From: Candidatus Minthosoma equi
Lineage (GTDB): Bacteria > Bacteroidota > Bacteroidia > Bacteroidales > Bacteroidaceae
Direction of reading: 5' to 3'
NCBI GenBank assembly: GCA_018064885.1
Contig: JAGHUI010000048.1
Location: forward strand, 1-64,000
Length of the DNA stretch: 64,000 nt
The notes below the pieces were generated by a model, which saw only the letters and a program-made list of their open reading frames with translations, had not been told where the DNA came from and searched no databases. Positions 1-9,523 of the stretch are shown piece after piece (position 1 is the first letter of the stretch; each line of letters opens with the position of its first letter). The translations under genes and the position numbers were made by a program.

Positions 1-166
1 GTTTGAGTTCATCCAATCTCTGCAAGCGTCTCTCTTCTGCCTTTTTTCTTGCACTGGCAATCTTCAGGCATTTTGGAGAACAATACATGGAGTCCAAAAC
101 CTTTTCGAGAAATACATTCCCACAGATAGCGCATTTGCGCTTGATTTCAACTTTTAATGTAGCCAT
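1..166 (-). CDS. Small zinc-finger protein, 3' part outside the window
   Basis: The minus-strand ATG at 164-166 opens a frame that runs off the left edge after 55 codons. The N-terminus is basic and carries two cysteine pairs, CAIC and CSPKC, separated by about 15 residues, followed by a Lys/Arg/Glu-rich stretch. This resembles the short zinc-binding N-terminus of Bacteroidales helix-turn-helix/excisionase-type proteins, but the DNA-binding part is not in view, so the assignment is a guess from the zinc motif only. Confidence 0.5.
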   Translation of the reverse strand, partial: MATLKVEIKRKCAICGNVFLEKVLDSMYCSPKCLKIASARKKAEERRLQRLDELK

Positions 167-301
167 CTTTTACCGTATATCAAATTAAGTTCCCACAAGG
201 GGATATTAGGGACACCACGTCTAAAGTTTAGTGACGTGCCAAATCTGTGACAAGAATACGGTAAAACTTGATAAAAGTCCGAAAATCCAACAAAATTTAA
301 C

Positions 302-342
302 AAAATAAGAAATCCGTGCAACTCACTGAGCTACACGGACTT
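302..342 (-). terminator. Intrinsic terminator of dnaK
   Basis: On the minus strand AAGTCCGTG and CACGGATTT pair, with inner pairing of AGCTCA with TGAGTT, followed by a T-rich tract. It lies about 40 bases after the dnaK stop. A related stem with the same outer GTCCGTG/CACGGAT arms ends the leu operon. Confidence 0.8.
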
Positions 343-384
343 CCTTATATATTCTTATTTTTGTTTATCGATTCTTATGGCGAT

Positions 385-2307
385 TTACTTCACCTCCTCG
401 AAGTCAGCGTCCTGAACATCATCAGCCCCGCCGTTCTGTGGGCCTGCCTGCTGACCGCCGTTGAAGCCTGCGCCCATGTCTGGACCTGCCTGCTGGCCGC
501 CTGCCTGGCTATACATCTTCTGAGATGCTGCCTGCATTACGTTGTTGAGGCCTTCGATGGCTGAGTCAATCTGAGCGATATCGCCAGCGTCCTTTGCCTT
601 CTTGAGAGTCTCGATTGCTGACTCGATTGCTGGTTTGTCATCAGCAGGAATCTTGTCGCCATTCTCCTTGAGGAAGTTCTCTGTCTGGAACACCATAGAG
701 TCTGCCTGATTGATCTTGTCGATGCGCTCGCGCTCCTTCTTGTCAGCATCAGCGTTTGCCTCTGCCTCAGCCTTCATGCGCTCGATTTCCTCTTTAGAAA
801 GACCTGATGATGCCTCGATGCGGATTTCCTGCTCCTTGCCTGTAGCCTTGTCCTTAGCAGATACTTTGAGGATGCCGTTTGCGTCGATGTCGAATGATAC
901 CTCAATCTGTGGGATGCCACGGCGTGCTGGAGCGATGCCTGTGAGGTTGAAAATACCAATCTGCTTGTTCTGGTTTGCCATTGGACGGTTACCCTGAAGA
1001 ACTCGGATTGTTACTTCTGTCTGATTGTCAGCTGCTGTAGAGAATACCTCTGACTTCTTGCAAGGAATTGTTGTATTAGCCTCGATCATTGTTGTCATGA
1101 CAGAGCCGAGAGTCTCGATACCTACGTTAAGTGGAGTAACGTCGAGGAGCACGATGTCGCCTACACCCTCTTCCTTGTTGAGAATAGCACCCTGAATTGC
1201 TGCACCTACTGCAACAACCTCATCTGGGTTCACGCCCTTTGAAGGAGTCTTGCCGAAGTACTGTTCAACAATCTGCTGAACTGCAGGGATACGGCTTGAA
1301 CCACCTACGAGGATAACTTCGTCAATGTCTGATGTTGAAATGCCTGCATCGCGAATAGCTGCCTGACATGGAGCGAGACATGCCTGGATGAGGCCATGAG
1401 CAAGGCTCTCGAACTTAGCACGTGTGAGGGTTGTCACGAGGTGCTTTGGAACACCGCCGTCAGCTGTGATGTATGGAAGGTTGATCTCTGTAGAAGTGCC
1501 GCTTGAGAGCTCGATCTTTGCTTTCTCTGCTGCTTCCTTGAGACGCTGCATAGCCATTGGATCGCGAGAGAGGTCGATGCCTTCGTTTGCCTTGAAATCT
1601 GATACGAGCCAGTCAATGATAACCTGGTCAAAGTCGTCACCACCGAGGTGAGTGTCACCGTTTGTTGAGAGAACTTCAAATACGCCGCCGCCGAACTCAA
1701 GGATAGAGATATCGAATGTACCACCACCAAGGTCGAACACAGCAATCTTCATGTCTTTGTTTGCCTTGTCAATACCGTAAGCAAGAGCAGCTGCTGTTGG
1801 CTCGTTGACGATACGCTTAACGTCGAGGCCTGCAATCTGGCCTGCTTCCTTAGTAGCTTGACGCTGTGAGTCGGAGAAGTAAGCAGGAACTGTGATGACA
1901 GCTTCAGTAACTTCCTGTCCGAGATAGTCTTCAGCTGTCTTCTTCATCTTCTGGAGAATGATAGCAGAGATTTCCTGTGGAGTGTAGTTGCGTCCATCGA
2001 TGTCAACGCGTGGAGTATTGTTGTCGCCCTTAACTACTGAATAAGGTACGCGTGAGATTTCTTTCTGAACCTGATCGTATGTCTCACCCATGAAGCGCTT
2101 GATAGAGAATACTGTGTTCTTTGGGTTTGTAATAGCCTGACGCTTAGCAGGATCACCTACCTTACGCTCGCCATCCTTCACGAAACCTACGATAGAAGGA
2201 GTTGTGCGCTTGCCTTCTGAGTTTGCGATAACGATTGGTTCGTTACCTTCGAATACTGATACACATGAGTTTGTTGTACCAAGGTCAATTCCAATAATCT
2301 TTCCCAT
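385..2307 (-). CDS. dnaK: Chaperone protein DnaK (Hsp70)
   Basis: ATP-dependent chaperone that binds unfolded hydrophobic segments in the cytosol together with DnaJ and GrpE. The 640-residue product is the usual length. It starts [20 protein letters not shown], the phosphate-1 motif of the actin-like ATPase domain. It also has [13 protein letters not shown] near residue 190 and the VGGSSRIP motif near 340, then the substrate-binding domain and a Gly/Gln/Ala-rich tail ending in the acidic DADFEEVK signature. It stands alone: no dnaJ or grpE is adjacent, as is common in Bacteroidales. No CIRCE-type heat-shock operator was seen upstream. Upstream the next gene belongs to the leu operon and is closed by its own terminator. 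Confidence 0.98.
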   Translation of the reverse strand: MGKIIGIDLGTTNSCVSVFEGNEPIVIANSEGKRTTPSIVGFVKDGERKVGDPAKRQAITNPKNTVFSIKRFMGETYDQVQKEISRVPYSVVKGDNNTPRVDIDGRNYTPQEISAIILQKMKKTAEDYLGQEVTEAVITVPAYFSDSQRQATKEAGQIAGLDVKRIVNEPTAAALAYGIDKANKDMKIAVFDLGGGTFDISILEFGGGVFEVLSTNGDTHLGGDDFDQVIIDWLVSDFKANEGIDLSRDPMAMQRLKEAAEKAKIELSSGTSTEINLPYITADGGVPKHLVTTLTRAKFESLAHGLIQACLAPCQAAIRDAGISTSDIDEVILVGGSSRIPAVQQIVEQYFGKTPSKGVNPDEVVAVGAAIQGAILNKEEGVGDIVLLDVTPLNVGIETLGSVMTTMIEANTTIPCKKSEVFSTAADNQTEVTIRVLQGNRPMANQNKQIGIFNLTGIAPARRGIPQIEVSFDIDANGILKVSAKDKATGKEQEIRIEASSGLSKEEIERMKAEAEANADADKKERERIDKINQADSMVFQTENFLKENGDKIPADDKPAIESAIETLKKAKDAGDIAQIDSAIEGLNNVMQAASQKMYSQAGGQQAGPDMGAGFNGGQQAGPQNGGADDVQDADFEEVK

Positions 2308-2384
2308 AATCTTTATTGTTTTTTGTTTATATTCTTATTTAATAATCACTCTCTCATTTTCTGTTGTGAGAGACGCTTTCTTGA

Positions 2385-2427
2385 AAAACAAAATCCGTGC
2401 CAGCCTTGAAAGACTGACACGGACTTG
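2385..2427 (-). terminator. Intrinsic terminator of the leu operon
   Basis: Minus strand: AAGTCCGTGTCAGTC pairs with GGCTGGCACGGATTT (with G-U wobbles) around a short loop, followed by a run of T. It lies about 70 bases after the last leu-operon stop and before dnaK, so dnaK is probably transcribed separately. Confidence 0.8.
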
Positions 2428-2493
2428 TGTGCCATAATGACAAAGTGTCACAGTAATAGCACTTTTATCATAAAAAAGTCTGCCATTTTATGA

Positions 2494-4020
2494 CTATTCC
2501 TCGTTTTCTATTAGATTGAGCATCTTGATGGTTGCCTTGATAGCGGCTTCCGTCTGGTCGGCATCAAGAGCGCGGGTACGGTAAGACTTGTTCTCCCACT
2601 CCCACGAGATGGTGGTTTGAACAAGGGCATCTGTACGACCACCAGGAGGGATAGACACCTGATAATTGGACAGCCAAGGGAACTTGCGCTGCAGTTTGTC
2701 GCGATAGATATGGCGCACAGCATGTACAAAAGCGTCGTACATACCGTCACCCATTGCCGATTCTTCGAAAACCTCTCCATTGACCTCAAGCTTTACCGAT
2801 GCCATTGGCTTAAGACCGTATGCAGTAGTGACCATGTAGCTTACAAGGCGCACCTTATCATCGGGTGCACTATGTTTCAGCACATCGGCAACGATGTAAG
2901 GGAGGTCTTCCTGAGTGACAAGCTGCTTCTTGTCACCAAGTTCGATGATACGATTGGTAACACGGCGTGTCTGCTCTGGAGTGAGTTCTAGACCAAGTTC
3001 TTCAAGATTCTTTAGGATGTTGGCCTTGCCAGAGTTCTTGCCGAGAGCATACTCACGCTTGCGGCCGAAACGCTCTGGAAGGAGATCGTTGCAGTAGAGA
3101 TTGTTCTTGTTGTCACCATCAGCATGCACTCCAGCCACCTGCGTGAAGACGCTCTCGCCAATTACAGGCTTATTAGGCGGAATTGCGATGCCCGAAAGAC
3201 TCTCGACCAATGTGGAAGCCTTGCTGAGGTTTTCTTCTTTAATATATGTATGTGCGTGAAGATGATCCTTCAGCACAGCTTGTACACTTGACAAAGGAGC
3301 ATTTCCTGCACGCTCGCCAAGTCCGTTGATAGCTGTGTGAACGCCAAGGCAACCAGCATTTACGGCAGCAAGAACGTTGCCTGCAGCAAGGTCGTAGTCG
3401 TTGTGAGCATGGAAGTCGAAATGAAGCTCAGGATAACGTTCAGTCATTTGCTTCATAAACTGAGCCGTAAGCATTGGATTGAGAATGCCGAGTGTGTCTG
3501 GCAGCATGAAACGCTTCACATTGCTATCCTTCAAAGCATCAACAAAAGCATACACGTACTCAGGGCTGTCCTTCATGCCGTTTGACCAATCCTCAAGATA
3601 AAGATTCACGCTTATGCCAAGCTCGCTAGCATAGGTTATGCTCTTCTTAATGTCTGATACATGCTCATCGAGAGTTTTATTCAACTGATATTTGCAATGC
3701 TTTTCACTTCCCTTGCAAAGAAGATTGATGTTTTTGCAACCGCAGTCATTTATCCAGTCAAGAGACACCATTCCATCAACGAATCCGAGTACCTCCACTC
3801 TATTGAGCATATTCGCTTGACGAGCCCATCGGCAAATACTCTTAACAGCATCCTTCTCGCCTTCAGACACACGAGCACTTGCTACTTCGATGCGATCCAC
3901 ATTCAGATCTTGAAGAAGCATGCGGGCAATGATAAGCTTCTCGTGAGGTACGAAGCTCACGCCATTTGTCTGCTCACCATCGCGCAACGTGGTGTCCATT
4001 ATTTCTATAAACTTTTCCAT
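2494..4020 (-). CDS. Second LeuA-family condensing enzyme, possibly citramalate synthase
   Basis: A 508-residue member of the HMGL-like acyltransferase family. Residues 1-280 form the TIM barrel, with the [12 protein letters not shown] acetyl-CoA/metal loop near the start and metal-binding HAHNDYD near 205. The C-terminal ~130 residues match the LeuA allosteric (dimer regulatory) domain. It is the last gene of the leu operon, 18 bases after the preceding small gene. Because leuA proper lies at the other end, this copy may use pyruvate instead of 2-oxoisovalerate. That would make citramalate and feed isoleucine synthesis through the same LeuCD and LeuB. Substrate specificity cannot be settled by reading; a second isopropylmalate synthase or a homocitrate-type enzyme remain alternatives. 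Confidence 0.8.
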   Translation of the reverse strand: MEKFIEIMDTTLRDGEQTNGVSFVPHEKLIIARMLLQDLNVDRIEVASARVSEGEKDAVKSICRWARQANMLNRVEVLGFVDGMVSLDWINDCGCKNINLLCKGSEKHCKYQLNKTLDEHVSDIKKSITYASELGISVNLYLEDWSNGMKDSPEYVYAFVDALKDSNVKRFMLPDTLGILNPMLTAQFMKQMTERYPELHFDFHAHNDYDLAAGNVLAAVNAGCLGVHTAINGLGERAGNAPLSSVQAVLKDHLHAHTYIKEENLSKASTLVESLSGIAIPPNKPVIGESVFTQVAGVHADGDNKNNLYCNDLLPERFGRKREYALGKNSGKANILKNLEELGLELTPEQTRRVTNRIIELGDKKQLVTQEDLPYIVADVLKHSAPDDKVRLVSYMVTTAYGLKPMASVKLEVNGEVFEESAMGDGMYDAFVHAVRHIYRDKLQRKFPWLSNYQVSIPPGGRTDALVQTTISWEWENKSYRTRALDADQTEAAIKATIKMLNLIENEE

Positions 4021-4038
4021 ACTTTACGCTGTTCTAAG

Positions 4039-4446
4039 TTATATTGTTTCTCCCGATTCCTGCTGACTCTTTTCCCATGCCTCCCAATCGGCAAGTGCTT
4101 TTTGCCAATCGGCACCTTCTGCTGATGTTGGATCCTCTGCTCCATTTTCTTCAGCAAGAGCAGCAAGGGCTTCGGCATCACGCTGGCGGTCACGCTCACG
4201 TTTTTCCTTCATGTCGGCAATGGTTGCGTCATCAAGAATCTTTATTACGCCACGCTCCACGCAACGGTCAAGCTCTTCTGGGCCAAATGCTTTGCCCTGC
4301 TCGCCGAAATCTGAGATATTGAACTCAAAATTGCAGCGCAGCTGATGTCGGATCTCCTTCTGCTGGAAACGAGTACCCGCACACTTCTTTCCCAGAAGCA
4401 TGCGGATAATCTTTATTTCTTTCTCAGAATATTTGTTTCTTCCCAT
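4039..4446 (-). CDS. Conserved small acidic protein in the leu operon
   Basis: A 135-residue protein with no domain I can name. The first ~70 residues are mixed and contain two cysteines. The second half is charged and predicted helical, rich in Glu, Ala and Trp (DWQKALADWEAWEK-like pattern). Its start codon overlaps the leuD stop (TAATG), so it is translationally coupled to leuD. The position between leuD and the second LeuA homologue suggests a role linked to branched-chain amino acid synthesis, but this is inference from context. Confidence 0.75.
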   Translation of the reverse strand: MGRNKYSEKEIKIIRMLLGKKCAGTRFQQKEIRHQLRCNFEFNISDFGEQGKAFGPEELDRCVERGVIKILDDATIADMKEKRERDRQRDAEALAALAEENGAEDPTSAEGADWQKALADWEAWEKSQQESGETI

Positions 4447-5060
4447 TACTTGTTTTCGTAATTCTCAATCTTGTCTGTGTTTGAGAGTAGGAAGTCGATG
4501 TCGTCGTATGCGTTCATCAAGCAATACTTCTTGTAAGAATTGATGTCAAAATGCTCGCTGTTGCCAGTAGTGACGTTAGTGACTGTCTGGTTTGGCACAT
4601 CAACCTTAACCTCTGCATTTGGATTCTTAGCCACTGTGTCGAAGAGCTCGAGCTGGAACTCGCGGCTCACGATGACAGGAAGCACGAAGCAGTTGAGGAG
4701 GTTGTTGCGGTGGATGTCGGCAAATGAGTTGGAGATAACCACACGGATGCCATAACCTGCGATTGCCCAAGCAGCATGCTCACGGCTGGAACCAGAGCCC
4801 CAGTTCTGACCACCGATAACGATTTCACGATTACCCTTTGAAGGTGTCTCGTTGAAAGGTGCCTGATTCATTACGAAGTCTGCAACAGGTGTGCCATCAG
4901 CATTGTAGCGGATGTCGTGCATGAAAGCATCGCCATAGAACTTAGGATCACGAGTGGTGAACGCCAAGAAGCGAGCAGGAATGATATTGTCAGTATTATT
5001 GTTGTCAATTGCAATAGGGATGCAAGTTGACTGTATGATGTCAAATTTTTCTTTAGCCAT
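4446..5060 (-). CDS. leuD: 3-isopropylmalate dehydratase small subunit
   Basis: Partner of LeuC in isomerising 2-isopropylmalate to 3-isopropylmalate. The 204-residue product has the swivel-domain signature GGQNWGSGSSREHAAWA near residue 80, followed by a motif with ISNSFADIHRNN, as in LeuD. It lies 81 bases downstream of leuC, separated by a CTAG-rich spacer, and overlaps the next gene by one base. If the second LeuA homologue makes citramalate, LeuCD would also act on that substrate. Confidence 0.95.
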   Translation of the reverse strand: MAKEKFDIIQSTCIPIAIDNNNTDNIIPARFLAFTTRDPKFYGDAFMHDIRYNADGTPVADFVMNQAPFNETPSKGNREIVIGGQNWGSGSSREHAAWAIAGYGIRVVISNSFADIHRNNLLNCFVLPVIVSREFQLELFDTVAKNPNAEVKVDVPNQTVTNVTTGNSEHFDINSYKKYCLMNAYDDIDFLLSNTDKIENYENK

Positions 5061-5141
5061 GGTTATTACTAGTTTTGCTAGTTATTTCTAGGAATTCTAG
5101 TTCTTCTAGGGATTCTAGTTCTTCTAGGAGTTCTAGGATTA
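5061..5141. repeat. CTAG-rich degenerate tandem repeat in the leuC-leuD spacer
   Basis: The 81-base gap is built from a degenerate ~18-base unit of the type TTCTTCTAGGGATTCTAG. Counting the one that spans the leuC stop codon, there are nine CTAG tetranucleotides in about 80 bases. The repeat is part of the operon mRNA, and its alternating CTAG palindromes could form short stems. Confidence 0.85.
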
Positions 5142-6533
5142 CTAGAGTTTTCTTGGGTCTGTTACTACTCCTGTGATTGCACTTGCTGCTACTACGAGTG
5201 GCGAAGCAAGGATGGTGCGAGCACCTGGACCCTGACGACCTACGAAGTTACGGTTGCTGGTAGAGATTGAGAGCTTGCCAGCAGGCACTTTGTCTGGGTT
5301 CATTGCCAAACATGCAGAGCATGATGGGAGACGAAGTTCGAAGCCTGCCTCTTCAAGAATCTTGTCAATGCCTTCGTCAATGATCTGCTGACGAACAAGC
5401 CATGAACCTGGCACGAGCCAAGCAACAACATTGTCTGCCTTCTTCTTGCCCTTCACTACAGAGGCGAATGCACGGAAGTCTTCAATGCGACCATTGGTAC
5501 AAGCGCCAAGGAAGCAGTAGTCAACAGGTGTGCCTTCGAGTTTCTGACCTGGCTCAAACTGCATGTACTCAAGCATGCTGAGGAACTGTGCCTTCTCCGA
5601 CTCTGACATTCCGTCGGTTGTTGGGATGCATTCGTCGATAGCGATGCCAGCACCAGGGTTTGTGCCGTATGTGATGCGAGGAGCAATGTCCTCAGCCTTG
5701 TAAGTCACTTCCTTGTCAAACACAGCATCGTCATCGCTCTTGAGCTTCTTCCACTCCTCTACAGCCTTGTCCCATGCCTCGCCCTTTGGAGCGTACTCAC
5801 GATCCTTAAGGTATGCGAATGTGACTTCGTCTGGAGCGATAAGACCTGCACGTGACCCCATCTCGATAGAGAGGTTAGAAAGAGTCAAACGACCTTCCAT
5901 GCTCATGTTGCGAATAGCAGAACCTGCATACTCAACAGCATAGCCAGTAGCACCAGAAGTTGTCATCTGAGCCATGATGTAGAGAGCCACATCCTTGGCA
6001 GTTGTTCCCTCTGGGAGAGTGCCCTCAACGTTGATGCGCATAGTCTTTGGCTTGCTCTGGAGGATACACTGCGAAGCGAGAACCTGAGCCACCTCGCTTG
6101 TGCCGATACCCATTGCGATAGCGCCTACAGCACCGTGAGTAGAAGTGTGTGAGTCGCCGCACACGATAGTCATGCCAGGAAGTGAGAGTGCCTTCTCTGG
6201 ACCAACAACGTGGATGATACCATTGTCCTTAGTGCCCATAGCGAAGTGCTTGATACCAAACTCAGCGCAGTTAGCAGCAAGAGTCTCCACCTGCTTCTTG
6301 CCGATAGGATCGTCGATGTGATCTTGCTGGTCAGAAGGTGTGTTGTGGTCTGGCATAGCAATCACGTGATCTGGACGGAATGCCTTGATGCCCTTGTCTC
6401 TCAATGTGTCGAATGCCTGAGGCGAAGTAACCTCATGAGCATACAAACGGTCAATGTATAATTGTGTAGGACCGTCTTCCACGTTCTGAACAACGTGAGC
6501 GTCCCAAATCTTATCAAATAAGGTCTTCCCCAT
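5142..6533 (-). CDS. leuC: 3-isopropylmalate dehydratase large subunit
   Basis: An aconitase-family 4Fe-4S hydro-lyase of 463 residues, the usual LeuC length. It contains [20 protein letters not shown] and the cluster ligands in [13 protein letters not shown] and [10 protein letters not shown]. It works with LeuD on isopropylmalate. It follows leuA after about 45 bases and its TAG stop is the first CTAG of the repeat spacer before leuD. Confidence 0.97.
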   Translation of the reverse strand: MGKTLFDKIWDAHVVQNVEDGPTQLYIDRLYAHEVTSPQAFDTLRDKGIKAFRPDHVIAMPDHNTPSDQQDHIDDPIGKKQVETLAANCAEFGIKHFAMGTKDNGIIHVVGPEKALSLPGMTIVCGDSHTSTHGAVGAIAMGIGTSEVAQVLASQCILQSKPKTMRINVEGTLPEGTTAKDVALYIMAQMTTSGATGYAVEYAGSAIRNMSMEGRLTLSNLSIEMGSRAGLIAPDEVTFAYLKDREYAPKGEAWDKAVEEWKKLKSDDDAVFDKEVTYKAEDIAPRITYGTNPGAGIAIDECIPTTDGMSESEKAQFLSMLEYMQFEPGQKLEGTPVDYCFLGACTNGRIEDFRAFASVVKGKKKADNVVAWLVPGSWLVRQQIIDEGIDKILEEAGFELRLPSCSACLAMNPDKVPAGKLSISTSNRNFVGRQGPGARTILASPLVVAASAITGVVTDPRKL

Positions 6534-6578
6534 ATTACTTGTTTTATTCCTTGTTCGCTTGCGCTCGCAAGGAGGTCT

Positions 6579-8078
6579 TTATTTAAACTTATTAATTGCG
6601 TCAATATAAGCCTCAACAGAAGCTGTTACGATATCAGTGTTGGCACCGAAGCCATAGTAGATGTGGCCATCATACTCAACCTGCATGTGCACCTTGCCAA
6701 GGTCATCAGATCCCTTAGAGATTGCTTGGATAGTGAACTCCTTGAGCGTCATCTGGCGCTTGATGATAGTCTTGAGAGCGTTGATAGCTGCATCCACAGG
6801 ACCGTTGCCGCTTGATGCTGCTTCAAACTTTTCGCCAGCAATGTCAAGGCCGATAGATGCTACAGAGCGAACACCCTTACCTGTAGTAACCTGGAGGTAG
6901 TCGAGCTTGATGTTGTGACCTTCTGAACGCTCTGCACCTGCAAGCACGAGGATGTCGTCGTCAGTGAGTTCCTTCTTCTTGTCGGCAAGAGCAAGGAAGT
7001 CGGCATAGAGTTTGTCGAGTTTCTCGCCGTCAACATCCACGCCATTGATGTGGAGACGATACTTGAGGGCAGCACGACCAGAGCGAGCTGTAAGCACGAT
7101 GCTTGCCTCTTCGATTCCCACATCCTTAGGGTTCATGATCTCGTATGTCTCAGAGTTCTTGAGCACACCGTCTTGATGGATGCCCGAAGAGTGAGCGAAG
7201 GCGTTCTTACCCACGATAGCCTTGTTTGGCTGCACAGGCATGTTCATGAGAGAAGATACCATGCGTGAAGTTGGGTAAATCTTTGTAGTGTTGATGTTTG
7301 TCTCAATGTTGTACTCAGGGTGAAGCTTGAAGATCATTGCAACCTCTTCGAGAGAAGTGTTGCCGGCACGCTCACCGATACCATTGATAGTCACCTCCAC
7401 CTGACGAGCACCACCAAGCACACCTGCTACTGTGTTGGCAGTTGCCATGCCGAGGTCGTTGTGGCAGTGAGTAGAAAGAATTGACTTGCCTGCAGCGAAA
7501 GCATCAACATGCTCGTAGAGGTAAGCAATCTTCTCCTGATACTCGTTTGGCACACGAAAACCAGTTGTGTCAGGGATGTTACAAACGGTAGCACCAGCCT
7601 TAGTAACAGCGTCGATGACACGAGCAAGATACTCGTTGTCAGTACGACCTGCATCCTCTGCATAGAACTCTACATCCTCTACGTAGCGCTTTGCATACTT
7701 CACGGCACGCACGGCACGCTCGATGATTTCCTCTGGAGTAGAGTTGAACTTATACTTGATGTGTGAAGGGCTTGTGCCGATACCAGTGTGGATACGACCG
7801 CGCTTAGCATACTTCAATGCCTCAGCAGCCACGTCGATGTCCTTCTCAACAGCACGTGTCAAGGCACAGATTGTTGGCCAAGTCACAGCCTTTGAGATTT
7901 CCACTACCGAATTGAAGTCTCCCGGGCTTGACACAGGGAAACCAGCCTCGATGACATCCACGCCCAGCGCTTCCAGCTGCTTTGCCACCTGAATCTTCTC
8001 AACAGTATTGAGCTGGCATCCAGGCACCTGTTCGCCATCGCGAAGCGTAGTGTCAAAAATAAAAAGTCTATCTGCCAT
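6579..8078 (-). CDS. leuA: 2-isopropylmalate synthase
   Basis: Condenses acetyl-CoA with 2-oxoisovalerate, the first committed step of leucine synthesis. The 499-residue product has [17 protein letters not shown] at residues 8-24, the HCHNDLGMA metal site near 205, NGIGERAGN near 235, and the C-terminal leucine-binding regulatory domain. It is the first structural gene after the leader peptide and attenuator, so it is probably controlled by charged-tRNA supply as well as by leucine feedback on the enzyme. Confidence 0.95.
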   Translation of the reverse strand: MADRLFIFDTTLRDGEQVPGCQLNTVEKIQVAKQLEALGVDVIEAGFPVSSPGDFNSVVEISKAVTWPTICALTRAVEKDIDVAAEALKYAKRGRIHTGIGTSPSHIKYKFNSTPEEIIERAVRAVKYAKRYVEDVEFYAEDAGRTDNEYLARVIDAVTKAGATVCNIPDTTGFRVPNEYQEKIAYLYEHVDAFAAGKSILSTHCHNDLGMATANTVAGVLGGARQVEVTINGIGERAGNTSLEEVAMIFKLHPEYNIETNINTTKIYPTSRMVSSLMNMPVQPNKAIVGKNAFAHSSGIHQDGVLKNSETYEIMNPKDVGIEEASIVLTARSGRAALKYRLHINGVDVDGEKLDKLYADFLALADKKKELTDDDILVLAGAERSEGHNIKLDYLQVTTGKGVRSVASIGLDIAGEKFEAASSGNGPVDAAINALKTIIKRQMTLKEFTIQAISKGSDDLGKVHMQVEYDGHIYYGFGANTDIVTASVEAYIDAINKFK

Positions 8079-8112
8079 ATATGTAGTAATTTTATATTAT
8101 TGTCAAAGTAAC

Positions 8113-8147
8113 AAAAAACCTTTCCCACTTTGCAGTGAGAAAGGTTT
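8113..8147 (-). terminator. leu attenuator terminator (segments 3:4)
   Basis: On the minus strand AAACCTTTCTCACT (8147-8134) pairs perfectly, apart from wobbles, with AGTGGGAAAGGTTT (8129-8116) around a four-base loop, followed directly by six T. It sits between the leader peptide and leuA, so it can end transcription before the structural genes. Segment 3 (8132-8144) is also complementary to an upstream segment at 8189-8201, giving an alternative antiterminator. Confidence 0.85.
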
Positions 8148-8168
8148 ATATTGTTTTCGGCATACACA

Positions 8169-8258
8169 TTATTTATTATATACACACACCCTTCTCACTG
8201 CGAACTGACTAAGTCGTAGTGCGAGAATGCTAATAATAATGATTGCCAATGTTGCCAT
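8169..8258 (-). CDS. leu operon leader peptide (29 aa), branched-chain residue rich
   Basis: A 30-codon frame, ATG at 8258 and TAA at 8169. The peptide begins MATLAIIIISILALRL and in all holds five Ile, four Leu and three Val codons, with the densest run at codons 4-16. It starts about 10 bases after the predicted transcript start. Stalling in the Ile/Leu run would cover the proximal arm (around 8213-8227) and free segment 2 (8189-8201) to pair with segment 3 (8132-8144). This is the geometry of ribosome-mediated attenuation. The frame is too short for usual gene finders; the case rests on codon content plus the paired segments. Confidence 0.8.
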   Translation of the reverse strand: MATLAIIIISILALRLSQFAVRRVCVYNK

Positions 8259-8276
8259 ATTCTTGCAAATTTGGTG

Positions 8277-8307
8277 CAAAAGTAACGTTTTTTCTGCAAT
8301 CCGCAAA
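8277..8307 (-). promoter_or_regulatory. leu operon promoter, Bacteroidetes sigma type
   Basis: Minus strand: TTTG (8307-8304), 19 bases, then TACTTTTG (8284-8277), an exact match to the TAnnTTTG consensus. The start of transcription should fall near 8270, giving a very short leader before the leader-peptide ATG at 8258. Confidence 0.8.
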
Positions 8308-8335
8308 ACTATTGATAGAGAAATTGCAGTTTATG

Positions 8336-8505
8336 GGTACAAATGTAATGATTTTATTAAATTAAATCATTTCAAATGGAATTATTTCAAATTGATCGGG
8401 AAAAGATTTGAACTCGCTGTATGACAATGAAAAAACAGAGAACAAGGTTTCTAATTCTGCTATTGTTTTCTTTCGTTTTTATAAGCAAATAATTGCTCAT
8501 TTGTT
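8336..8505. repeat. Repeat copy A (direct repeat of 12201-12382)
   Basis: This AT-rich stretch aligns along its length with 12201-12382. Shared landmarks in the same order are CAAATGTAATGA, ATTATTTCAAATT, a CGCTGT/TGCTGT segment followed by ATTGAAAAA or CAATGAAAAA, GAACA, TTCTGnTA, and TTGCTCATTTGTT. It contains a minus-strand TACATTTG box (8347-8340) like the one in front of the ATPase gene at copy B. No ATPase gene follows here, so copy A may be the stranded upstream region of a lost paralogue. 8506-8615 holds no gene that I can support. Confidence 0.75.
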
Positions 8506-8615
8506 TCACAAGTGTCCTAATTGTTCCTTCATTGTTATTTTTTTTATTCATTTTCTATTGACGAAAAACTAAATTGTTGTATATTTGCAAGTAAAACATT
8601 CTTAATGGCACCTCT

Positions 8616-8939
8616 ATGGAGAAAGACGTAAACATAGTTATAAAGAAAATACAAGATGTGGCACAGCCTTTATTGCCCGAAGGCAGCAGGGTTTTGCTCT
8701 ATGGTTCTCGTGCAAGAGGTGACGCTCGTGCAGATTCCGATTGGGATATATTGCTTGTGTTGAACAAACAAGATATTGAACAAAGCGATTATCGAAATGT
8801 TGTTTATCCTATAACAGCGCTCGGCTGGGATCTGGGAGAAATGATAATACCTGTAGTTTACACAAAAAAGGAATGGGAAGAAAATTCATACACACCTTTT
8901 TATAAGAACGTTGATAAAGAAGGAATAGTTATCTTATGA
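8616..8939 (+). CDS. MNT-type nucleotidyltransferase (antitoxin-like)
   Basis: A 107-residue minimal nucleotidyltransferase with the canonical GSX10DXD motif: G30-S31 and D42/D44 in GSRARGDARADSDWD. In characterised HEPN-MNT pairs the MNT protein AMPylates or otherwise neutralises the HEPN RNase. Its stop overlaps the start of the HEPN gene by four bases (ATGA), which fits a translationally coupled toxin-antitoxin pair. The region is clearly more AT-rich than the leu operon. Confidence 0.85.
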   Translation: MEKDVNIVIKKIQDVAQPLLPEGSRVLLYGSRARGDARADSDWDILLVLNKQDIEQSDYRNVVYPITALGWDLGEMIIPVVYTKKEWEENSYTPFYKNVDKEGIVIL

Positions 8940-9343
8940 GTTTGTCAGACGAAGAAAGAAGAATCATTGTTTCCCGTGAATTTCAAAAAGGCTTGCAGTT
9001 CATGAAACAAGCAGAAGCAAATGCTGAGATTGAGATATGGGATGTAGTGGCAAATCGCCTGTATTATTCCGTGTTTCATGCAGTGTCTGCCCTATTGATT
9101 AAAGATGGACATAAAGTAGGAACCCACAAAGGTGTTGTTATGATGTTCGGAATGTATTATGTCAAAACTGGACTGGTAACAGAAGACGAAGGCTCGCTTT
9201 ATTCTCAGCTCCAAACCATGCGAGAAAAAGCAGATTACAATTGCGCTTTTGAAACTAAAGAAAAAGACATCAAATACATGGTGCCTCTAGCAAAATCACT
9301 TCTTGATAAAGTTCGTACATTGATTGGAGATAATATAGAATAA
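8936..9343 (+). CDS. HEPN domain protein (RNase toxin-like)
   Basis: A 135-residue HEPN protein of the UPF0332-like type. The core NRLYYSVFHAVSALL contains R41 and H48, the Rx6H arrangement of HEPN ribonucleases, and GTHKGVVMMFG follows as in this subgroup. It is not followed by the HxY seen in HepT proper. It forms an operon with the upstream MNT gene. A toxin-antitoxin role is known for such pairs; in this subgroup it is inference. Confidence 0.82.
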   Translation: MSLSDEERRIIVSREFQKGLQFMKQAEANAEIEIWDVVANRLYYSVFHAVSALLIKDGHKVGTHKGVVMMFGMYYVKTGLVTEDEGSLYSQLQTMREKADYNCAFETKEKDIKYMVPLAKSLLDKVRTLIGDNIE

Positions 9344-9523
9344 CCACTTAATAAAGAAAGGAACAATAAGAAACAGAAAGTAAACAAAAGTAACAGCGAC
9401 GCAGAGTCGAAGGAGATTGCTATGCAGAAGCGTAGCGCTCCATAGCGAAATAAAAACAATTATTAACTCGCGCGTGCTGTCCGATACATAAATATAATAT
9501 ACATTGAGCTTTCGCTCGTGTTC

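Noticed and set aside
1..188. 61-residue plus-strand frame at the left edge
   Set aside because: The minus strand carries a protein with two cysteine pairs at the same place, a better explanation.
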